Assembly: GCF_017355935.1 (NCBI RefSeq)
Contig: NZ_JAFIQT010000013.1
Coordinates: forward strand, 1-48,670
Source of the DNA: Telluribacter humicola
GTDB taxonomy: Bacteria > Bacteroidota > Bacteroidia > Cytophagales > Spirosomataceae
Length of the DNA stretch: 48,670 nt
Direction of reading: 5' to 3'
Under the pieces are notes generated by a model that was not told where the DNA came from, ran no database searches, and saw only the letters and a list, made by a program, of their open reading frames with translations. Position numbers and translations under genes: made by a program. Each line of letters opens with the position of its first letter. The stretch's first letter is position 1. Of this stretch, positions 17,034 to 26,969 are shown piece by piece.

Positions 17034-18145
17034 GGGATTTGGTACAGCCTGGCTATTTCTTCGGTCAGTTTTTGGTCCCACATAGCCTGCGCTCCAGTAT
17101 TAAGTCCGTGCTGGGTTTGACCGTCGTAGCTTTTCTGCTCCCGGTCCATATCCCTGAATGCTTCCAGAAATTCATATTGGATCTGGCTGTCGTGATCTTC
17201 GATGGTCAGATCTATTTTTTTTAACCGCTCCTTAAATCGTTCGGCTACCAGACGTGTCACATCAAAGTGCAGTTGCTCGTGCCGGAGTGTATAGTCATTA
17301 TGGGCGCTTGATCTGCTCCACGACATGCTTTTGACCATAAATGTCTTTACACTGATCTCGATTTCCAAATGCTTTTCCTTCATTCGAGCTGCCCCTTCGT
17401 AAGATAAACTGGTAAATACAGCAGCGGCATAGTTACTGCCGGGGCGGCTGCTGACGCCCTGAAAATCCGTCCAGGTAAGTTTACGCTCCGGACGGTAAAA
17501 TACGGTATCCCGCGTATCCTGGTATGGCTTATCAACAAATACCAGCTTGACACCACGCGCCAGAGCCGGATTTTTTCCCTCATTTTCTTTTATCCATTTA
17601 TCCAGATGCTTTAATCCGGCAGCCATCAGCCGGCGTGCCAGCGCTTCATGGTCATAGGGAGTTTCAGGGCGGGTGTAGCTAACCTTCGCCTGGTACTGGG
17701 TAAGATCTACCGGTACGGCCTGGCGGGTCCAACCAAAGGAGAGGTGAATCGAAAAATCACCGGATATCTTATTGGGAGCTACCCGTTTCTCATTGATCGC
17801 AAAATCTTTCACCGTAATAGTTACAGGAATCATATTCTCATTACGTGCAGGAGTAGAGTAAGACCAGTACTCGTACAGACTGCGTTCAAGACGGGCATCC
17901 GCCATTAGCGGACGTACTTTAGTATATTCGACTATTGTCCCCATGGAGGCACCCGGAGTATTTCTCCCATCTATTACATCCAGTACATAGAATGATGCAT
18001 CGCTGGCCAGTGCTATCTTTTCTTTCTGAAAACGTATTGGTGCAGTTTCCTGCTGAGCCCAGGCCACTGTAGATGTAGTAATAATAACTACCGGTATCAG
18101 TAGCCGCAAGGCCTTATTTTTATGAAGCCATTGAATCAATGTCAT
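17030..18145 (-). CDS. DUF922-like secreted putative metalloprotease
   Basis: The product is 371 residues with a signal peptide (hydrophobic core LLIPVVIITTSTVAWAQ). The C-terminal half matches the DUF922 pattern: a WTDFQGVSSRPGSNYAA segment, an HEQLH motif (zinc-protease-like HExxH) preceded by the YTLR strand, and SYDGQTQHGLNTGAQAMWDQKL near the end. The N-terminal half carries no family I recognise. Proteolytic activity is inferred only from the HExxH. The last 4 bases overlap the stop of the AarF-like gene. It is divergent from the dCMP deaminase gene. Confidence 0.8.
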   Translation of the reverse strand: MTLIQWLHKNKALRLLIPVVIITTSTVAWAQQETAPIRFQKEKIALASDASFYVLDVIDGRNTPGASMGTIVEYTKVRPLMADARLERSLYEYWSYSTPARNENMIPVTITVKDFAINEKRVAPNKISGDFSIHLSFGWTRQAVPVDLTQYQAKVSYTRPETPYDHEALARRLMAAGLKHLDKWIKENEGKNPALARGVKLVFVDKPYQDTRDTVFYRPERKLTWTDFQGVSSRPGSNYAAAVFTSLSYEGAARMKEKHLEIEISVKTFMVKSMSWSRSSAHNDYTLRHEQLHFDVTRLVAERFKERLKKIDLTIEDHDSQIQYEFLEAFRDMDREQKSYDGQTQHGLNTGAQAMWDQKLTEEIARLYQIP

Positions 18146-18179
18146 GCTTTCCCTAATTTGCGATATAATTAAACAGTAG

Positions 18180-18674
18180 ATGAGTAAAACTATAACGAAC
18201 CCTCGCCCTCATTTTGATGACATATTCATGGAATTAGCCAAGAATCTGGCTAATCGTTCGCATTGTATCAAAGCACAGGTAGGAGCGGTGCTGGCAAAGG
18301 ATACCCGTATTATATCCATTGGCTACAACGGCCCTCCCGCCGGTACGCATAACTGTGATGAGGAGTTTCCCGAAACAGGATGTCCCCGCGATTCCAAGGG
18401 GAGCTGTTCGCTAGCTCTGCATGCCGAGCAGAATGCTATTCTGTATGCCGTAAAAAATGGATCGAATATCGAAGGTGCTACCTTATATGTAACACTCGCG
18501 CCCTGTATATCGTGTGCCCGAGTAATATACACAATGAAGATACAGAAAGTTCTCTATCTGGACTCCTACGCCGCCTACAAAGGCATTGGCGTTGAGGAAG
18601 GTGTAGAGTTTCTGAAGCGATTTGGCGTAGAGGTGGAGCAGTATGGTGTAGGGGCTACGGGGATGGTACTTTGA
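18180..18674 (+). CDS. dCMP deaminase (ComEB family)
   Basis: This zinc-dependent deaminase converts dCMP to dUMP for dTTP synthesis. It has 164 residues. The zinc and catalytic site is H81-A82-E83 in ALHAEQNAI, with C109 and C112 in APCISCARVI. The extra Cys/His-containing insertion GTHNCDEEFPETGCPR between the motifs is characteristic of the dCMP deaminase/ComEB group rather than cytidine deaminase. It is closed by the hairpin at 18687-18713. Confidence 0.92.
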   Translation: MSKTITNPRPHFDDIFMELAKNLANRSHCIKAQVGAVLAKDTRIISIGYNGPPAGTHNCDEEFPETGCPRDSKGSCSLALHAEQNAILYAVKNGSNIEGATLYVTLAPCISCARVIYTMKIQKVLYLDSYAAYKGIGVEEGVEFLKRFGVEVEQYGVGATGMVL

Positions 18675-18686
18675 CCACAAAAAGAA

Positions 18687-18713
18687 AAGCGTTTGGAACT
18701 ACTCCAAACGCTT
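18687..18713. terminator. Terminator between dCMP deaminase and slyD
   Basis: AAGCGTTTGGA and TCCAAACGCTT pair perfectly around a 5-base loop. It lies between two convergent genes and may serve both. Confidence 0.75.
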
Positions 18714-18742
18714 CTTATATAAAATAGCAGGCGACTCAACTA

Positions 18743-19255
18743 TCAATGATGAACACCACCATGGCCGTGAACGTGACCATGTTCCAGTTCATCAGGGGTC
18801 GCATCCCGTACGGCCACTACCTTGCCTTCAAAGTGCATGGTCTTACCAGCCAGCGGATGGTTAAAATCCATGATTACATGCTCATCAGTAACCCGTACCA
18901 CCTGGCCCTGCAGACGATCTCCTTCTTCGTTGGTCATAGGTACTATGTTACCAATGGCCAGCAGTTCTTCTTCATTGACGTCATCCATCTTGAAGATTTC
19001 CTTCGGAATCTCAACTACGGCATTCGGATCAAATTCTCCGTAGCCTGATTCGGGTTCAATGGTAAAGTTAAATGAGTCCCCATCGGATAAGTTCTGCAGA
19101 TTATCTTCAAAGCCTTCTGGTAAGCCACTCATGCCATATATGAAGTACATGGGATCTGTATCATCCACAACTTCTACTACATCCATATCATTTTCTTCGT
19201 CTGGTATGCTCAGACTATATGTTACAGCTACGACTTTATTTTTTTCAATTTTCAT
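18743..19255 (-). CDS. slyD: FKBP-type peptidyl-prolyl isomerase, SlyD-like
   Basis: This is a SlyD-type prolyl isomerase and chaperone of 170 residues from the ATG at 19255; an ATG at 19261 is equally possible. It has the FKBP core split by an insert-in-flap domain (SGYGEFDPNAVVEIPKEIF and onward) and the conserved VMDFNHPLAGKTMHFE block. The tail HGHVHGHGGVHH is histidine-rich and suggests nickel or other metal binding, as in SlyD. Upstream in-frame codons to 19327 extend into the divergent promoter region and are unlikely to be used. Confidence 0.9.
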   Translation of the reverse strand: MKIEKNKVVAVTYSLSIPDEENDMDVVEVVDDTDPMYFIYGMSGLPEGFEDNLQNLSDGDSFNFTIEPESGYGEFDPNAVVEIPKEIFKMDDVNEEELLAIGNIVPMTNEEGDRLQGQVVRVTDEHVIMDFNHPLAGKTMHFEGKVVAVRDATPDELEHGHVHGHGGVHH

Positions 19256-19313
19256 AGGCATCTTAGGTTTAAAATGTTGTTGAATGATAGTAGTTATGAG
19301 TTTAAATTTACCA

Positions 19314-19332
19314 GTGGTACTTTGCAAACGTA
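19314..19332. promoter_or_regulatory. Divergent promoter region, slyD / ACP phosphodiesterase gene
   Basis: The minus strand has TACGTTTGC (-7-like, 19325-19332), and the plus strand has the close variant TACTTTGC in the same stretch. Together they form an imperfect palindrome. Matching -33 elements are poor. Confidence 0.35.
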
Positions 19333-19361
19333 CGGCTATTTATTTCTAAAAGCCTTTTTAA

Positions 19362-19961
19362 ATGAATTTTTTAGCACATTTGATGCTGTCGGGTGACCGG
19401 GAGGGAGTGATAATGGGCAACTATGTTGCTGATTTCATCAAAGGAAAACTTACTTATGAAAAAGTAAAAGATTGGCACCCTGACTATCTACTTGGAATAC
19501 GGCTTCATCGGTTTATAGACTCCTTTACAGACTCACACGCTGCCGTACGCCAGATCCGCCATCAGGTGGCTCTTACCCACGGCAAAGTAGCCGGCGTAGC
19601 CGTTGATATCTACTTTGATCACTTCCTGGCCCGCAGATTTGAACTGTACCGTCAGGAAACACTGCCAAACTTCTGTGCCAGAATGTACGCCGTTGTCAGG
19701 AAGAACCACGAATTGATACCACTGGCCATGGTACCCATGGCTGAATCCATGATCCGGCACAACTGGCTGGTTGGTTATAGCGAGATTGGTGGCATTGGAC
19801 GGTCCTTTCAGGGATTAGCTACTCGCTTCGCCTTCATGTCGGCGATACGGGGGGCAGAGCAGGATTTAGTGAAGAATTATCTATATTACGAATCCCTTTT
19901 TCAGCCGTTCTTTGCTGAACTGGAAGAGGAAGCACAGCAATTTATACAGCAGAACCAATAA
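19362..19961 (+). CDS. acpH: Acyl-carrier-protein phosphodiesterase-like protein (DUF479)
   Basis: The product is 199 residues and typical of the AcpH/DUF479 family, whose E. coli member removes the phosphopantetheine group from acyl carrier protein. The family start is MNFLAHLMLSGDREGVIMGNYVADFIKG. LGIRLHRFIDSFTDSH and VAVDIYFDHFLARRF supply the His/Asp residues expected to bind the metal. The activity in this phylum is inferred from the family. holA follows after 18 bases, so the two are probably cotranscribed. Confidence 0.85.
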   Translation: MNFLAHLMLSGDREGVIMGNYVADFIKGKLTYEKVKDWHPDYLLGIRLHRFIDSFTDSHAAVRQIRHQVALTHGKVAGVAVDIYFDHFLARRFELYRQETLPNFCARMYAVVRKNHELIPLAMVPMAESMIRHNWLVGYSEIGGIGRSFQGLATRFAFMSAIRGAEQDLVKNYLYYESLFQPFFAELEEEAQQFIQQNQ

Positions 19962-19979
19962 GTACCTACATTACAAGTT

Positions 19980-20999
19980 ATGGCTATCGCGCCGGATGTT
20001 ATCTTAAAAGAAATCAGGAATAAGCAGTTCAGACCGGTTTATTTTCTTTACGGGGATGAACCTTACTATATAGAGGCCATTGCCGAGGAGCTGGAAAAAC
20101 GGGTTGTGCCCGAAGCCGAAAAAGGATTCAACCAGTTTGTGCTGTACGGCAAGGATACCGACCTGGCAGGCGTATTGGGGTACGCCCGGCGTTTTCCATT
20201 TATGGCGGAGCGGCAGCTGGTGTTGGTCAAGGAGGCCCATAAGCTGGGAGGAATAGAGCAGAAGGAACAACAGACCCGCCTGGAAGACTATGCCCTGAAT
20301 CCGCTTACCAGTACGACACTGGTTTTTTGCTACCACGCCAATGCCGATGAGCGCAAATCATTCCTGAAAGGCATAGCCGGTAAGGGAGCCGTAGTACAGT
20401 CTAAGAAGATGTACGACAACAAGCTGCCTGAGTGGGTAGCTGCCTACTGCCATTCACACGGTGTCAAGATCAGCCCTAAGGCCGTTCAGATGCTGGTGGA
20501 TAACATCGGTAATGATTTACAGCGGCTGGTAAATGAAATACAGAAAGTACTCGTCAACCTGAAAGCAGGTGAGGGTATTGATGCCGAACTGGTAGAGAAG
20601 TACATCGGCATAAGTAAGGAATATAACGTATTTGAGTTCCAGAAAGCCCTGTTGCAGCGGGATGTCATTAAGGCGAATCAGATTGCCGCGCATTTTGCCG
20701 CTAATCCTAAGGACAACCCTTTGGCCCCGATGCTGATCATTTTGTACGGCTTCTTTAGTAAAGTACTGATCACGCACGCTACTAATGACCGCTCCGAAAA
20801 AGGACTTGCAGCCGCGCTGGGGGTGAATCCCTACTTTGTCAAAGACTACATGCTGGCGGCCCGCAACTACCCATTCCCGAAAGTGGCTCACATTATCCAC
20901 TACCTGCGTACCTGTGATAGCCAGCTCAAAGGGGTGGAAGGTGGTACCATTAGCGAAGGAGAAATGCTGAAAGAACTAGTATTCAAAATAGTACATTAA
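19980..20999 (+). CDS. holA: DNA polymerase III subunit delta
   Basis: The delta subunit opens the sliding clamp within the clamp-loader complex. The 339 residues start MAIAPDVILKEIRNKQFRPVYFLYGDEPYYIE, with the degenerate P-loop-like LYGDEPYY of HolA. A domain II with VQMLVDNIGNDLQRLVNEIQK and the C-terminal helical collar region (LLQRDVIKANQIAAHF and onward) complete the family layout. It shares four bases with the end of the convergent DUF4184 gene. Confidence 0.93.
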   Translation: MAIAPDVILKEIRNKQFRPVYFLYGDEPYYIEAIAEELEKRVVPEAEKGFNQFVLYGKDTDLAGVLGYARRFPFMAERQLVLVKEAHKLGGIEQKEQQTRLEDYALNPLTSTTLVFCYHANADERKSFLKGIAGKGAVVQSKKMYDNKLPEWVAAYCHSHGVKISPKAVQMLVDNIGNDLQRLVNEIQKVLVNLKAGEGIDAELVEKYIGISKEYNVFEFQKALLQRDVIKANQIAAHFAANPKDNPLAPMLIILYGFFSKVLITHATNDRSEKGLAAALGVNPYFVKDYMLAARNYPFPKVAHIIHYLRTCDSQLKGVEGGTISEGEMLKELVFKIVH

Positions 21000-21775
21000 G
21001 AAGACTTCTCGACTCTGTTCCTCCTGGTTATCAGCTGAAATAGCAGAGAGACTGCAATGATTGCAACCGTACCGGCACTAAGTCCTACCACCAGCCGGTG
21101 CGGTATACTATCAAACCATTCATGAGGGTTTGTATTCTGCTCTTTCATGAATATCATCGTTGTACCCACCGACAGTAAAAACCAGTATGCAATCTTGCTA
21201 ATGGTGGTTGGGGATACGTACGTACCCGCCGGCTCATTGATCTTGAATAACACCCACAGTAGAGCTACTAACCCTATGGCTGATCCTATGTGTTCAAGTA
21301 GTACATATAGGGGCTGTTTACCTCCTAGTGCTGTATACGTTTGCTCAAAGATGGCCGGTGCCAGGTTATAAATGCCTAGGTACCCATCCGGATATCCTAA
21401 TTTGTCCCAGATAAAATGAGACGCTATTCCAATCAGGGTAGAGGCAGTAAAGGCCAGCCAATGCTTACGTAAGTATTTGTAGAAATTGAACCCCATAAAT
21501 CCGCTGAATCGTTTGTCAAACGGTGCGGGCAGGTGAGACAGCAGGGGATTCCGGATGAGCAAATGATATAACGCTGAAAGGCAGAAAGCTAGTGGCAGAT
21601 CAAACAGAACAATACCGGGTAATGTATGTCCGAAGTCATAACTGCCACTAAACGCCATAAAATATTCGAAATCAGGCGTCATACTGCCAAATACCAGGCC
21701 TGTTACCGAAAACCATTCTGGCTTCCATTTTTTTAGCGGGAGTATTATGGCCGGGTGAGATAATGTAAAGGGCAT
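20996..21775 (-). CDS. DUF4184-family membrane protein
   Basis: The product is 259 residues and begins MPFTLSHPAIILPLKKW, the DUF4184 signature. A conserved FGSMTPDFEYF follows and HFIWD stands in the middle; His and Asp residues in these motifs suggest a metal site like that of related membrane hydrolases, but no activity is established. Five to six hydrophobic helices are visible (for example IVLFDLPLAFCLSALYHLLI and the last helix near the C-terminus). It overlaps the holA stop codon. Confidence 0.85.
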   Translation of the reverse strand: MPFTLSHPAIILPLKKWKPEWFSVTGLVFGSMTPDFEYFMAFSGSYDFGHTLPGIVLFDLPLAFCLSALYHLLIRNPLLSHLPAPFDKRFSGFMGFNFYKYLRKHWLAFTASTLIGIASHFIWDKLGYPDGYLGIYNLAPAIFEQTYTALGGKQPLYVLLEHIGSAIGLVALLWVLFKINEPAGTYVSPTTISKIAYWFLLSVGTTMIFMKEQNTNPHEWFDSIPHRLVVGLSAGTVAIIAVSLLFQLITRRNRVEKSS

Positions 21776-21922
21776 ATCCGTAATAACAACTTTATCAGGT
21801 GCTACTTACAAATTCCAGGCCCGCCGGCAAAACGAAAGCCGGATCGATGATAGAGAAGAATATTGGATTTTACGGAGTAGACCAGTAGGGAATGGATAGG
21901 CTGGCAGAGAGTCAAAAATAAA

Positions 21923-21950
21923 AAACCCTAACTTAGGAAAGTTAGGGTTT
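21923..21950 (-). terminator. Terminator of tRNA-Met
   Basis: AAACCCTAACTT pairs perfectly with AAGTTAGGGTTT around a 4-base loop. On the minus strand it is followed by a T-rich tail directly after the tRNA gene. Confidence 0.8.
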
Positions 21951-21960
21951 AGGAGAAGTG

Positions 21961-22034
21961 TAGCGGGGAGCAGGATCGAACTGCCGACCTCAGGGTTATG
22001 AATCCTGCGCTCTAACCATCTGAGCTACCCCGCC
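21961..22034 (-). tRNA. tRNA-Met(CAT), probably elongator
   Basis: This is a 74-base cloverleaf. Acceptor GGCGGGG pairs with CCCCGCT, the D-arm is AGCTCAGATGGTTAGAGC, and the anticodon loop TTCATAA gives CAT. The lower anticodon stem pair is A-C. The first acceptor base pair (G-T) rules against the initiator type. A tRNA-Ile with modified CAT is a less likely alternative. CCA is not encoded. Confidence 0.88.
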
Positions 22035-22048
22035 GTTCTAATTTTTGA

Positions 22049-22080
22049 CAAAACTAAGGCGAAAAAAATTACGTTGCAAA
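22049..22080 (-). promoter_or_regulatory. Promoter of tRNA-Met (Bacteroidota type)
   Basis: On the minus strand TTTG (22077-22080) stands 20 bases before TAGTTTTG (22049-22056), a full match to the phylum consensus. The start of the tRNA is 14 bases beyond. Confidence 0.75.
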
Positions 22081-22256
22081 CAATTTTTGCATATTTCGTC
22101 GGAGAGACCTAACTTACAAATTCAAGAACGGTCGTAAATCCTGAAAATGGATTTTTATAAGTTGTGGGAGGCGAGTGGTAAGCGATTGATTCTAAGAAAA
22201 ATGTAGTATAGCTAGATATAAAGGGCATTATTGAATTCCTAACTAACGAGTCGAAT

Positions 22257-22649
22257 ATGGAAAAACACAAATTTGTGGTCGAATACGAATTACGCTCATC
22301 TCCCAAGGTGCTGTTCCCCTATATTAGTACTGCATCCGGGCTGGAGCAGTGGTTTGCCGAGAAGGTAAAAGTACTGCCCGATCATCGTTTTGACTTCCAA
22401 TGGGACGGGGATAGTCATATGGCCCGACAAACTTCCCACCGTCTCAATAAGGCTGTACGTTATGAATTCGAAAATACGGGAGAAACCGAGTTCGATCTTA
22501 ACTATATCGAAATGAAGCTCGAAGTGAGCGAACTTACACAATCTACTTACCTTCGTGTCGTTGATTATTCACAAAATGCCGACGATCAAGAACTATTATC
22601 CATGTGGAATGGGTTAATAGAGAGCTTAAAGGAAATAGTAGGTAGTTAA
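22257..22649 (+). CDS. START-like domain protein
   Basis: The product is 130 residues with a START-like/AHSA1-type fold of the kind conserved in Bacteroidota: MEKHKFVVEYELRSSPKVLFPYISTASGLEQWFAEKV at the start, DFQWDG in the middle, and a C-terminal helix WNGLIESLKEIVG. A hydrophobic ligand is plausible but unknown. Its stop overlaps the ATG of the LptF/G gene (TAATG), so the two are translationally coupled. That fits a link to lipid or envelope biology but does not prove it. Confidence 0.85.
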   Translation: MEKHKFVVEYELRSSPKVLFPYISTASGLEQWFAEKVKVLPDHRFDFQWDGDSHMARQTSHRLNKAVRYEFENTGETEFDLNYIEMKLEVSELTQSTYLRVVDYSQNADDQELLSMWNGLIESLKEIVGS

Positions 22650-24178
22650 TGAAAAAGCTGGATAAGCTGGTACTAAAAACATTCTGGGGACCCTTTGTGG
22701 TCACATTGTCAGTAGTAATATTCATCTTCCTGATGCGGATCATGATATTCTACATCGACGAATTCGTCTCAAAAGACGTAGGACTGTCCGAATACGCCCG
22801 TTTGTTTTTCTATTTTACTCTTAGCACCATACCCATAGCGCTGCCCCTGGCTGTGCTACTCTCATCCCTGATGGCCTTTGGTAATCTGGGAGAGTTCTTC
22901 GAACTGACTGCCATTAAAAGTGCCGGCGTATCTATTGTAAGGGTGATGATGCCGCTGTTCATTATTTCATTCTGTATCAGTATCTTCTCCTTTTTCTTTA
23001 ATGACCGTACCGTCCCCTGGGCTAATCTGAAAGGGTATAGCCTGTTGTACGACATCAAAACTACTAAAGCTACCCTTAAAATAAAGGAGGGAATCTTCTA
23101 CAACGACCTGCCCGGCTATAGTATCAAGGTAGATAAAAAACTACCTGATGGGAGAACCATGCAGGGTATGGTTATATACAAGCACGATACGCGCTCCTAC
23201 GAAAGAGGAAATACCCAGGTAATCCTGGCGGACTCGGGTAGGATGTACACCATCAATAACAATGGCTACCTGGTCATTGAACTCTTCAGTGGAAGCGACT
23301 ATCAGGAGGTTATTGATGCTTCCGGAGCTAACCGGGCGGTTGTGTATGGCCCTGCTATGAGTGGTGGTGCCGCGTCGGGTGCCAACTTTGTTCGCAACCG
23401 TTTTGATACGTATAAGCTGGTAGTGAGCTTGGAATCATTTGGGATGAGACGTACGGATGAAGATCAGTTTAAGTACCACGAGTTCATGAAGAATATCAAT
23501 TCGCTGAACCAGGCAGCTGACTCCATTCGTAATGACTTCAAACAAACCCGTGAACGGCTCGTCGCCAACAGCCAGCAGTACTTTACCTACCACGCCCGTA
23601 CTTCATACACCTATGGCGTCAAGACCGAGCCTGGTAAGTGGATAGATTCGGTTATTGCTAAGCCGGTAGGGGATAGCATTCGAAAGGAGATCCTGTCTAC
23701 CGCCCGTAACTCCGCCCAGAGCATGGCTAGTTTCGCCAAGTCTAACCAGGAATATCTGCAGAGTAAGCTCAAGGAAGGAAATCGCTACGAACTGGAAAAA
23801 CATCATAAATATACCCAGGCCTTCTCGTGTCTGGTCATGTTCCTGATTGGAGCACCACTGGGAGCTATTATTAAGAAAGGTGGCTTCGGAATGCCGGTAC
23901 TTATCTCGATCGTATTCTTTATCCTGTTGTACGTACTGACGATACAGGGAGATAAATGGGTAAAAGAAGGACTCCTGAATGTTTACTTCGGAGCGTGGTT
24001 ACCTAATACCGTGTTGCTGCTATCTGGATTGTACTTTATAGACCGGGCCCGTAATGACTCCCGTCTTTTCGAAAAAGACGTATACATTATGTTCGTTAAA
24101 AAAATTCAGGCAAAGTTCCGCAAACAGCATTCACAGCCAACGGAGCTAACTTCACAGGAGGCCGAACTAGAAGCCTGA
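22649..24178 (+). CDS. LptF/LptG-family LPS export permease
   Basis: This is an inner-membrane component of the LPS transport ABC complex, of the YjgP/YjgQ family, 509 residues. Three to four N-terminal helices (about residues 12-115, with LDKLVLKTFWGPFVVTLSVV at the start) precede a periplasmic beta-jellyroll region. A second helical bundle lies near residues 390-470 (CLVMFLIGAPLGAIIKKGGFGMPVLISIV). The region between about 270 and 385 holds a helical insertion common in Bacteroidota homologues. Whether it is LptF or LptG cannot be decided by eye. It overlaps the START-like gene by one base. Confidence 0.9.
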   Translation: MKKLDKLVLKTFWGPFVVTLSVVIFIFLMRIMIFYIDEFVSKDVGLSEYARLFFYFTLSTIPIALPLAVLLSSLMAFGNLGEFFELTAIKSAGVSIVRVMMPLFIISFCISIFSFFFNDRTVPWANLKGYSLLYDIKTTKATLKIKEGIFYNDLPGYSIKVDKKLPDGRTMQGMVIYKHDTRSYERGNTQVILADSGRMYTINNNGYLVIELFSGSDYQEVIDASGANRAVVYGPAMSGGAASGANFVRNRFDTYKLVVSLESFGMRRTDEDQFKYHEFMKNINSLNQAADSIRNDFKQTRERLVANSQQYFTYHARTSYTYGVKTEPGKWIDSVIAKPVGDSIRKEILSTARNSAQSMASFAKSNQEYLQSKLKEGNRYELEKHHKYTQAFSCLVMFLIGAPLGAIIKKGGFGMPVLISIVFFILLYVLTIQGDKWVKEGLLNVYFGAWLPNTVLLLSGLYFIDRARNDSRLFEKDVYIMFVKKIQAKFRKQHSQPTELTSQEAELEA

Positions 24179-24179
24179 T

Positions 24180-24210
24180 TTTGTACTTTAAAAAGTATTC
24201 CGTACTTTTG
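24180..24210 (+). promoter_or_regulatory. Promoter of rpsO (Bacteroidota type)
   Basis: TTTG at 24180-24183, a spacer of 19 bases, then TACTTTTG at 24203-24210 followed by C. It leaves a leader of about 40 bases before the rpsO ATG. Confidence 0.75.
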
Positions 24211-24258
24211 CGGCTGTTTTATTTTTTATTATTCACATTTTAATCTGTTGTTACAATC

Positions 24259-24534
24259 ATGTATTTAACCACGGACAAGAAGAAAGAAATCTTCGAGAGC
24301 AAAGGGTTTAAGAAAGAAGCTGGTGATACCGGCTCACCTGAGTCCCAAATTGCACTGTTCACGTATCGGATCAACTACCTGACCGAACACCTCAAAACGC
24401 ACAAGAAAGACAACGACACGCGCCTGGGGCTACTCAAAATGGTTGGTAAGCGTAGAAGACTATTGGATTATCTGTCAAAGAAAGACATTAATCGCTACCG
24501 TGCCATCATTGCCGAGCTGAACATTCGTAAGTAA
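24259..24534 (+). CDS. rpsO: 30S ribosomal protein S15
   Basis: The product is 91 residues, the normal length for S15. It contains the conserved [51 protein letters not shown] core that binds the central domain of 16S rRNA. It has its own promoter and is followed by pnp, the arrangement found in many bacteria, with a hairpin between. Confidence 0.98.
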   Translation: MYLTTDKKKEIFESKGFKKEAGDTGSPESQIALFTYRINYLTEHLKTHKKDNDTRLGLLKMVGKRRRLLDYLSKKDINRYRAIIAELNIRK

Positions 24535-24545
24535 TTTTAGCATAG

Positions 24546-24578
24546 TCAGGGGATTTGCCGCAAAAGCAAGTTCCCTGA
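24546..24578 (+). terminator. Possible terminator or attenuator after rpsO
   Basis: TCAGGGGA and TTCCCTGA arms pair around a 17-base loop just after the rpsO stop. There is no strong T-run, so it may be an RNA processing or stability element rather than a full terminator. Confidence 0.4.
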
Positions 24579-24765
24579 TTTGCGTTAAAAATGTCCCCAA
24601 CGTCTTCTCTTTAAATTTATTTTTTTAATAAGTCCTAACTTTTTCTTCATTAGGCAGATATAATAGTAGGTTGTGTATGCTTTATACACAAAAACTAATG
24701 TTAACTTTTTGAGTTAGACTATTAAGCGGTTCAAAGCGGTCATTCATTTATCTATCCAATCTTTT

Positions 24766-26892
24766 ATGCAATTTAACGTCATCACAAAGACAATATCACT
24801 GCCCGATGGCAGACAAATCACAATTGAAACTGGGAAACTAGCGAAACAGGCAGATGGCTCGGTCGTAGTACGTTTGGGTAATACCATGCTACTGGCTACT
24901 GTAGTTGCCAATAAAGAAATTAGAGAGGGGATTGATTTTCTGCCTCTGTCAGTAGATTACCAAGAAAAATTCGCTTCGGCAGGACGTATACCCGGTAGCT
25001 TTATGCGCCGTGAAGGTAAGCTTTCTGACCACGAAGTACTAGTAAGCCGTCTGGTGGATCGCGCTATGCGTCCCTTGTTCCCGGACGACTACCACGCTGA
25101 AATTCAAATTAATATTTTCCTTATCTCTGCTGACGCGGAGGCACTACCTGACGCGCTGGCTGCCCTGGCAGCATCAGCAGCGCTGATGGCTTCTGATATT
25201 CCTTTCAATGGTCCCGTATCAGAAGTACGTGTAGCCAAGATTGATGGGCAGTACATTGTGAACCCTAAGTCATCTGATCTTTCCAGAGCAACTATCGATC
25301 TGATGGTAGGTGCTACCAGCAAAGATATTACCATGGTGGAAGGTGAACTGGAAGAAGCTTCAGAAGAAGAAATCATTGAAGCTCTTAAAGTAGCCCACGA
25401 AGCTATCAAAGTTCAGTGTGAGGCCCTGAAAGAGTTTGAAGCTGAGGTAGGAAAAACCGAAAAACGTGAATATCCCGGAGATCTGCAGGATCCCGAACTG
25501 GAAGCCCGTGTTCGTAATTTCTGCTATGACAAAGTATATGCGGTAGCTAAGCTAGGTGGTGGCAAGCAGCAACGTAAAGAAGGCTTTAAAGCAGTACATC
25601 AGGAGTTCATGGCAACTATTCAGGAAGGCGAAGAAGTCAATGAGTCCCTGATCAAGCGCTATTTCCATGATCTTGAGTATGATGCATCCCGTCGTCTGGT
25701 ACTTGATGAGCGTACTCGTCTGGATGGCCGTCAGCTGGATCAGGTTCGTCCTATTGCCAGTGAAGTAGACTTCCTGCCCAATGCACATGGTTCTGCTCTG
25801 TTTACCCGTGGAGAAACCCAGTCTCTGACTACGGTTACTTTGGGAACTAAAATGGACGAGCAGATTGTAGATACAGCAATGAACTACGGTTACAACAAGT
25901 TCCTGCTTCATTATAACTTCCCTGGTTTTTCTACCGGTGAAGTAAAACCTAACCGTGGACCCGGACGTAGAGAAGTAGGTCATGGTAACCTGGCTCTGCG
26001 TGCTCTTAAGAAAGTATTACCTGCTGAGGCTGAGAATCCATACACCATTCGTATCGTATCGGATATTCTTGAGTCTAACGGTTCATCTTCAATGGCAACG
26101 GTATGTGCCGGTTCGCTGGCCCTGATGGATGCCGGTCTGAAAATTAAAGCACCTGTATCTGGTATTGCCATGGGTCTGATCTCGGATGCCGAAACCGGAA
26201 AGTATGCTGTACTGTCTGATATCTTGGGTGATGAGGATCACCTGGGTGATATGGACTTCAAAGTAACAGGTACTGCCAACGGTATCACCGCTTGTCAGAT
26301 GGACATCAAAGTTGATGGTCTTTCGTTTGAAGTACTTACCGAAGCGCTTCTGCAGGCCAAAGCAGGTCGTCTGCACATCCTGAATGAAATGAGCAAGGCG
26401 ATTAGCGAGCCACGCCCAGATCTGAAGCCTCATACTCCACGTGCCGTAGTAATTAAGATCGATCGTGAAATGATTGGCGCGGTTATTGGTCCAGGTGGTA
26501 AGGTTGTACAGGATATCCAGAAAGAGTCAGGTGCCACAGTGTCTATCGAAGAAAAAGATAACGCCGGATTTGTGAGCATTTTCTCTGCTAACAAAGAGTC
26601 AATGGACAAAGCTGTTGCCCGCGTTAAAGGAATCGTAACCGTACCTGAGATTGGCGAAGAATACACCGGTACCGTGAAGACAATTATGCCTTTTGGTGCT
26701 TTCGTGGAATTCTTACCAGGTAAAGATGGTTTATTGCATATTTCGGAGATAAAGTGGGAGCGCCTTGAGAACATGGACGGTGTGCTTGAAGTAGGCGAAG
26801 AGGTTCGGGTTAAGCTAGTTGATGTTGATAAAAAGACAGGAAAATATCGTTTGTCCCGTAAAGTTCTTCTTCCTAAGCCGGAGAACAAATAG
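24766..26892 (+). CDS. pnp: Polyribonucleotide nucleotidyltransferase (PNPase)
   Basis: This 3'-5' phosphorolytic exoribonuclease forms a trimer. The 708 residues contain two RNase PH-like domains (about 1-220 and 320-550), an all-helical linker, a KH domain (about 555-620, [28 protein letters not shown]) and an S1 RNA-binding domain (about 625-700, [33 protein letters not shown]). The second core has the [23 protein letters not shown] catalytic segment. Length and layout are standard. Confidence 0.98.
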   Translation: MQFNVITKTISLPDGRQITIETGKLAKQADGSVVVRLGNTMLLATVVANKEIREGIDFLPLSVDYQEKFASAGRIPGSFMRREGKLSDHEVLVSRLVDRAMRPLFPDDYHAEIQINIFLISADAEALPDALAALAASAALMASDIPFNGPVSEVRVAKIDGQYIVNPKSSDLSRATIDLMVGATSKDITMVEGELEEASEEEIIEALKVAHEAIKVQCEALKEFEAEVGKTEKREYPGDLQDPELEARVRNFCYDKVYAVAKLGGGKQQRKEGFKAVHQEFMATIQEGEEVNESLIKRYFHDLEYDASRRLVLDERTRLDGRQLDQVRPIASEVDFLPNAHGSALFTRGETQSLTTVTLGTKMDEQIVDTAMNYGYNKFLLHYNFPGFSTGEVKPNRGPGRREVGHGNLALRALKKVLPAEAENPYTIRIVSDILESNGSSSMATVCAGSLALMDAGLKIKAPVSGIAMGLISDAETGKYAVLSDILGDEDHLGDMDFKVTGTANGITACQMDIKVDGLSFEVLTEALLQAKAGRLHILNEMSKAISEPRPDLKPHTPRAVVIKIDREMIGAVIGPGGKVVQDIQKESGATVSIEEKDNAGFVSIFSANKESMDKAVARVKGIVTVPEIGEEYTGTVKTIMPFGAFVEFLPGKDGLLHISEIKWERLENMDGVLEVGEEVRVKLVDVDKKTGKYRLSRKVLLPKPENK

Positions 26893-26969
26893 CCCGAAAA
26901 TATTGTTTTTCTAATATGAATGATTTTAAGGGGTATTACGTTATACACTAAAATTAACAATACTAATAG

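Noticed and set aside
19256-19327. Upstream extension of slyD
   Set aside because: It crosses the intergenic region and lies before the conserved FKBP start.
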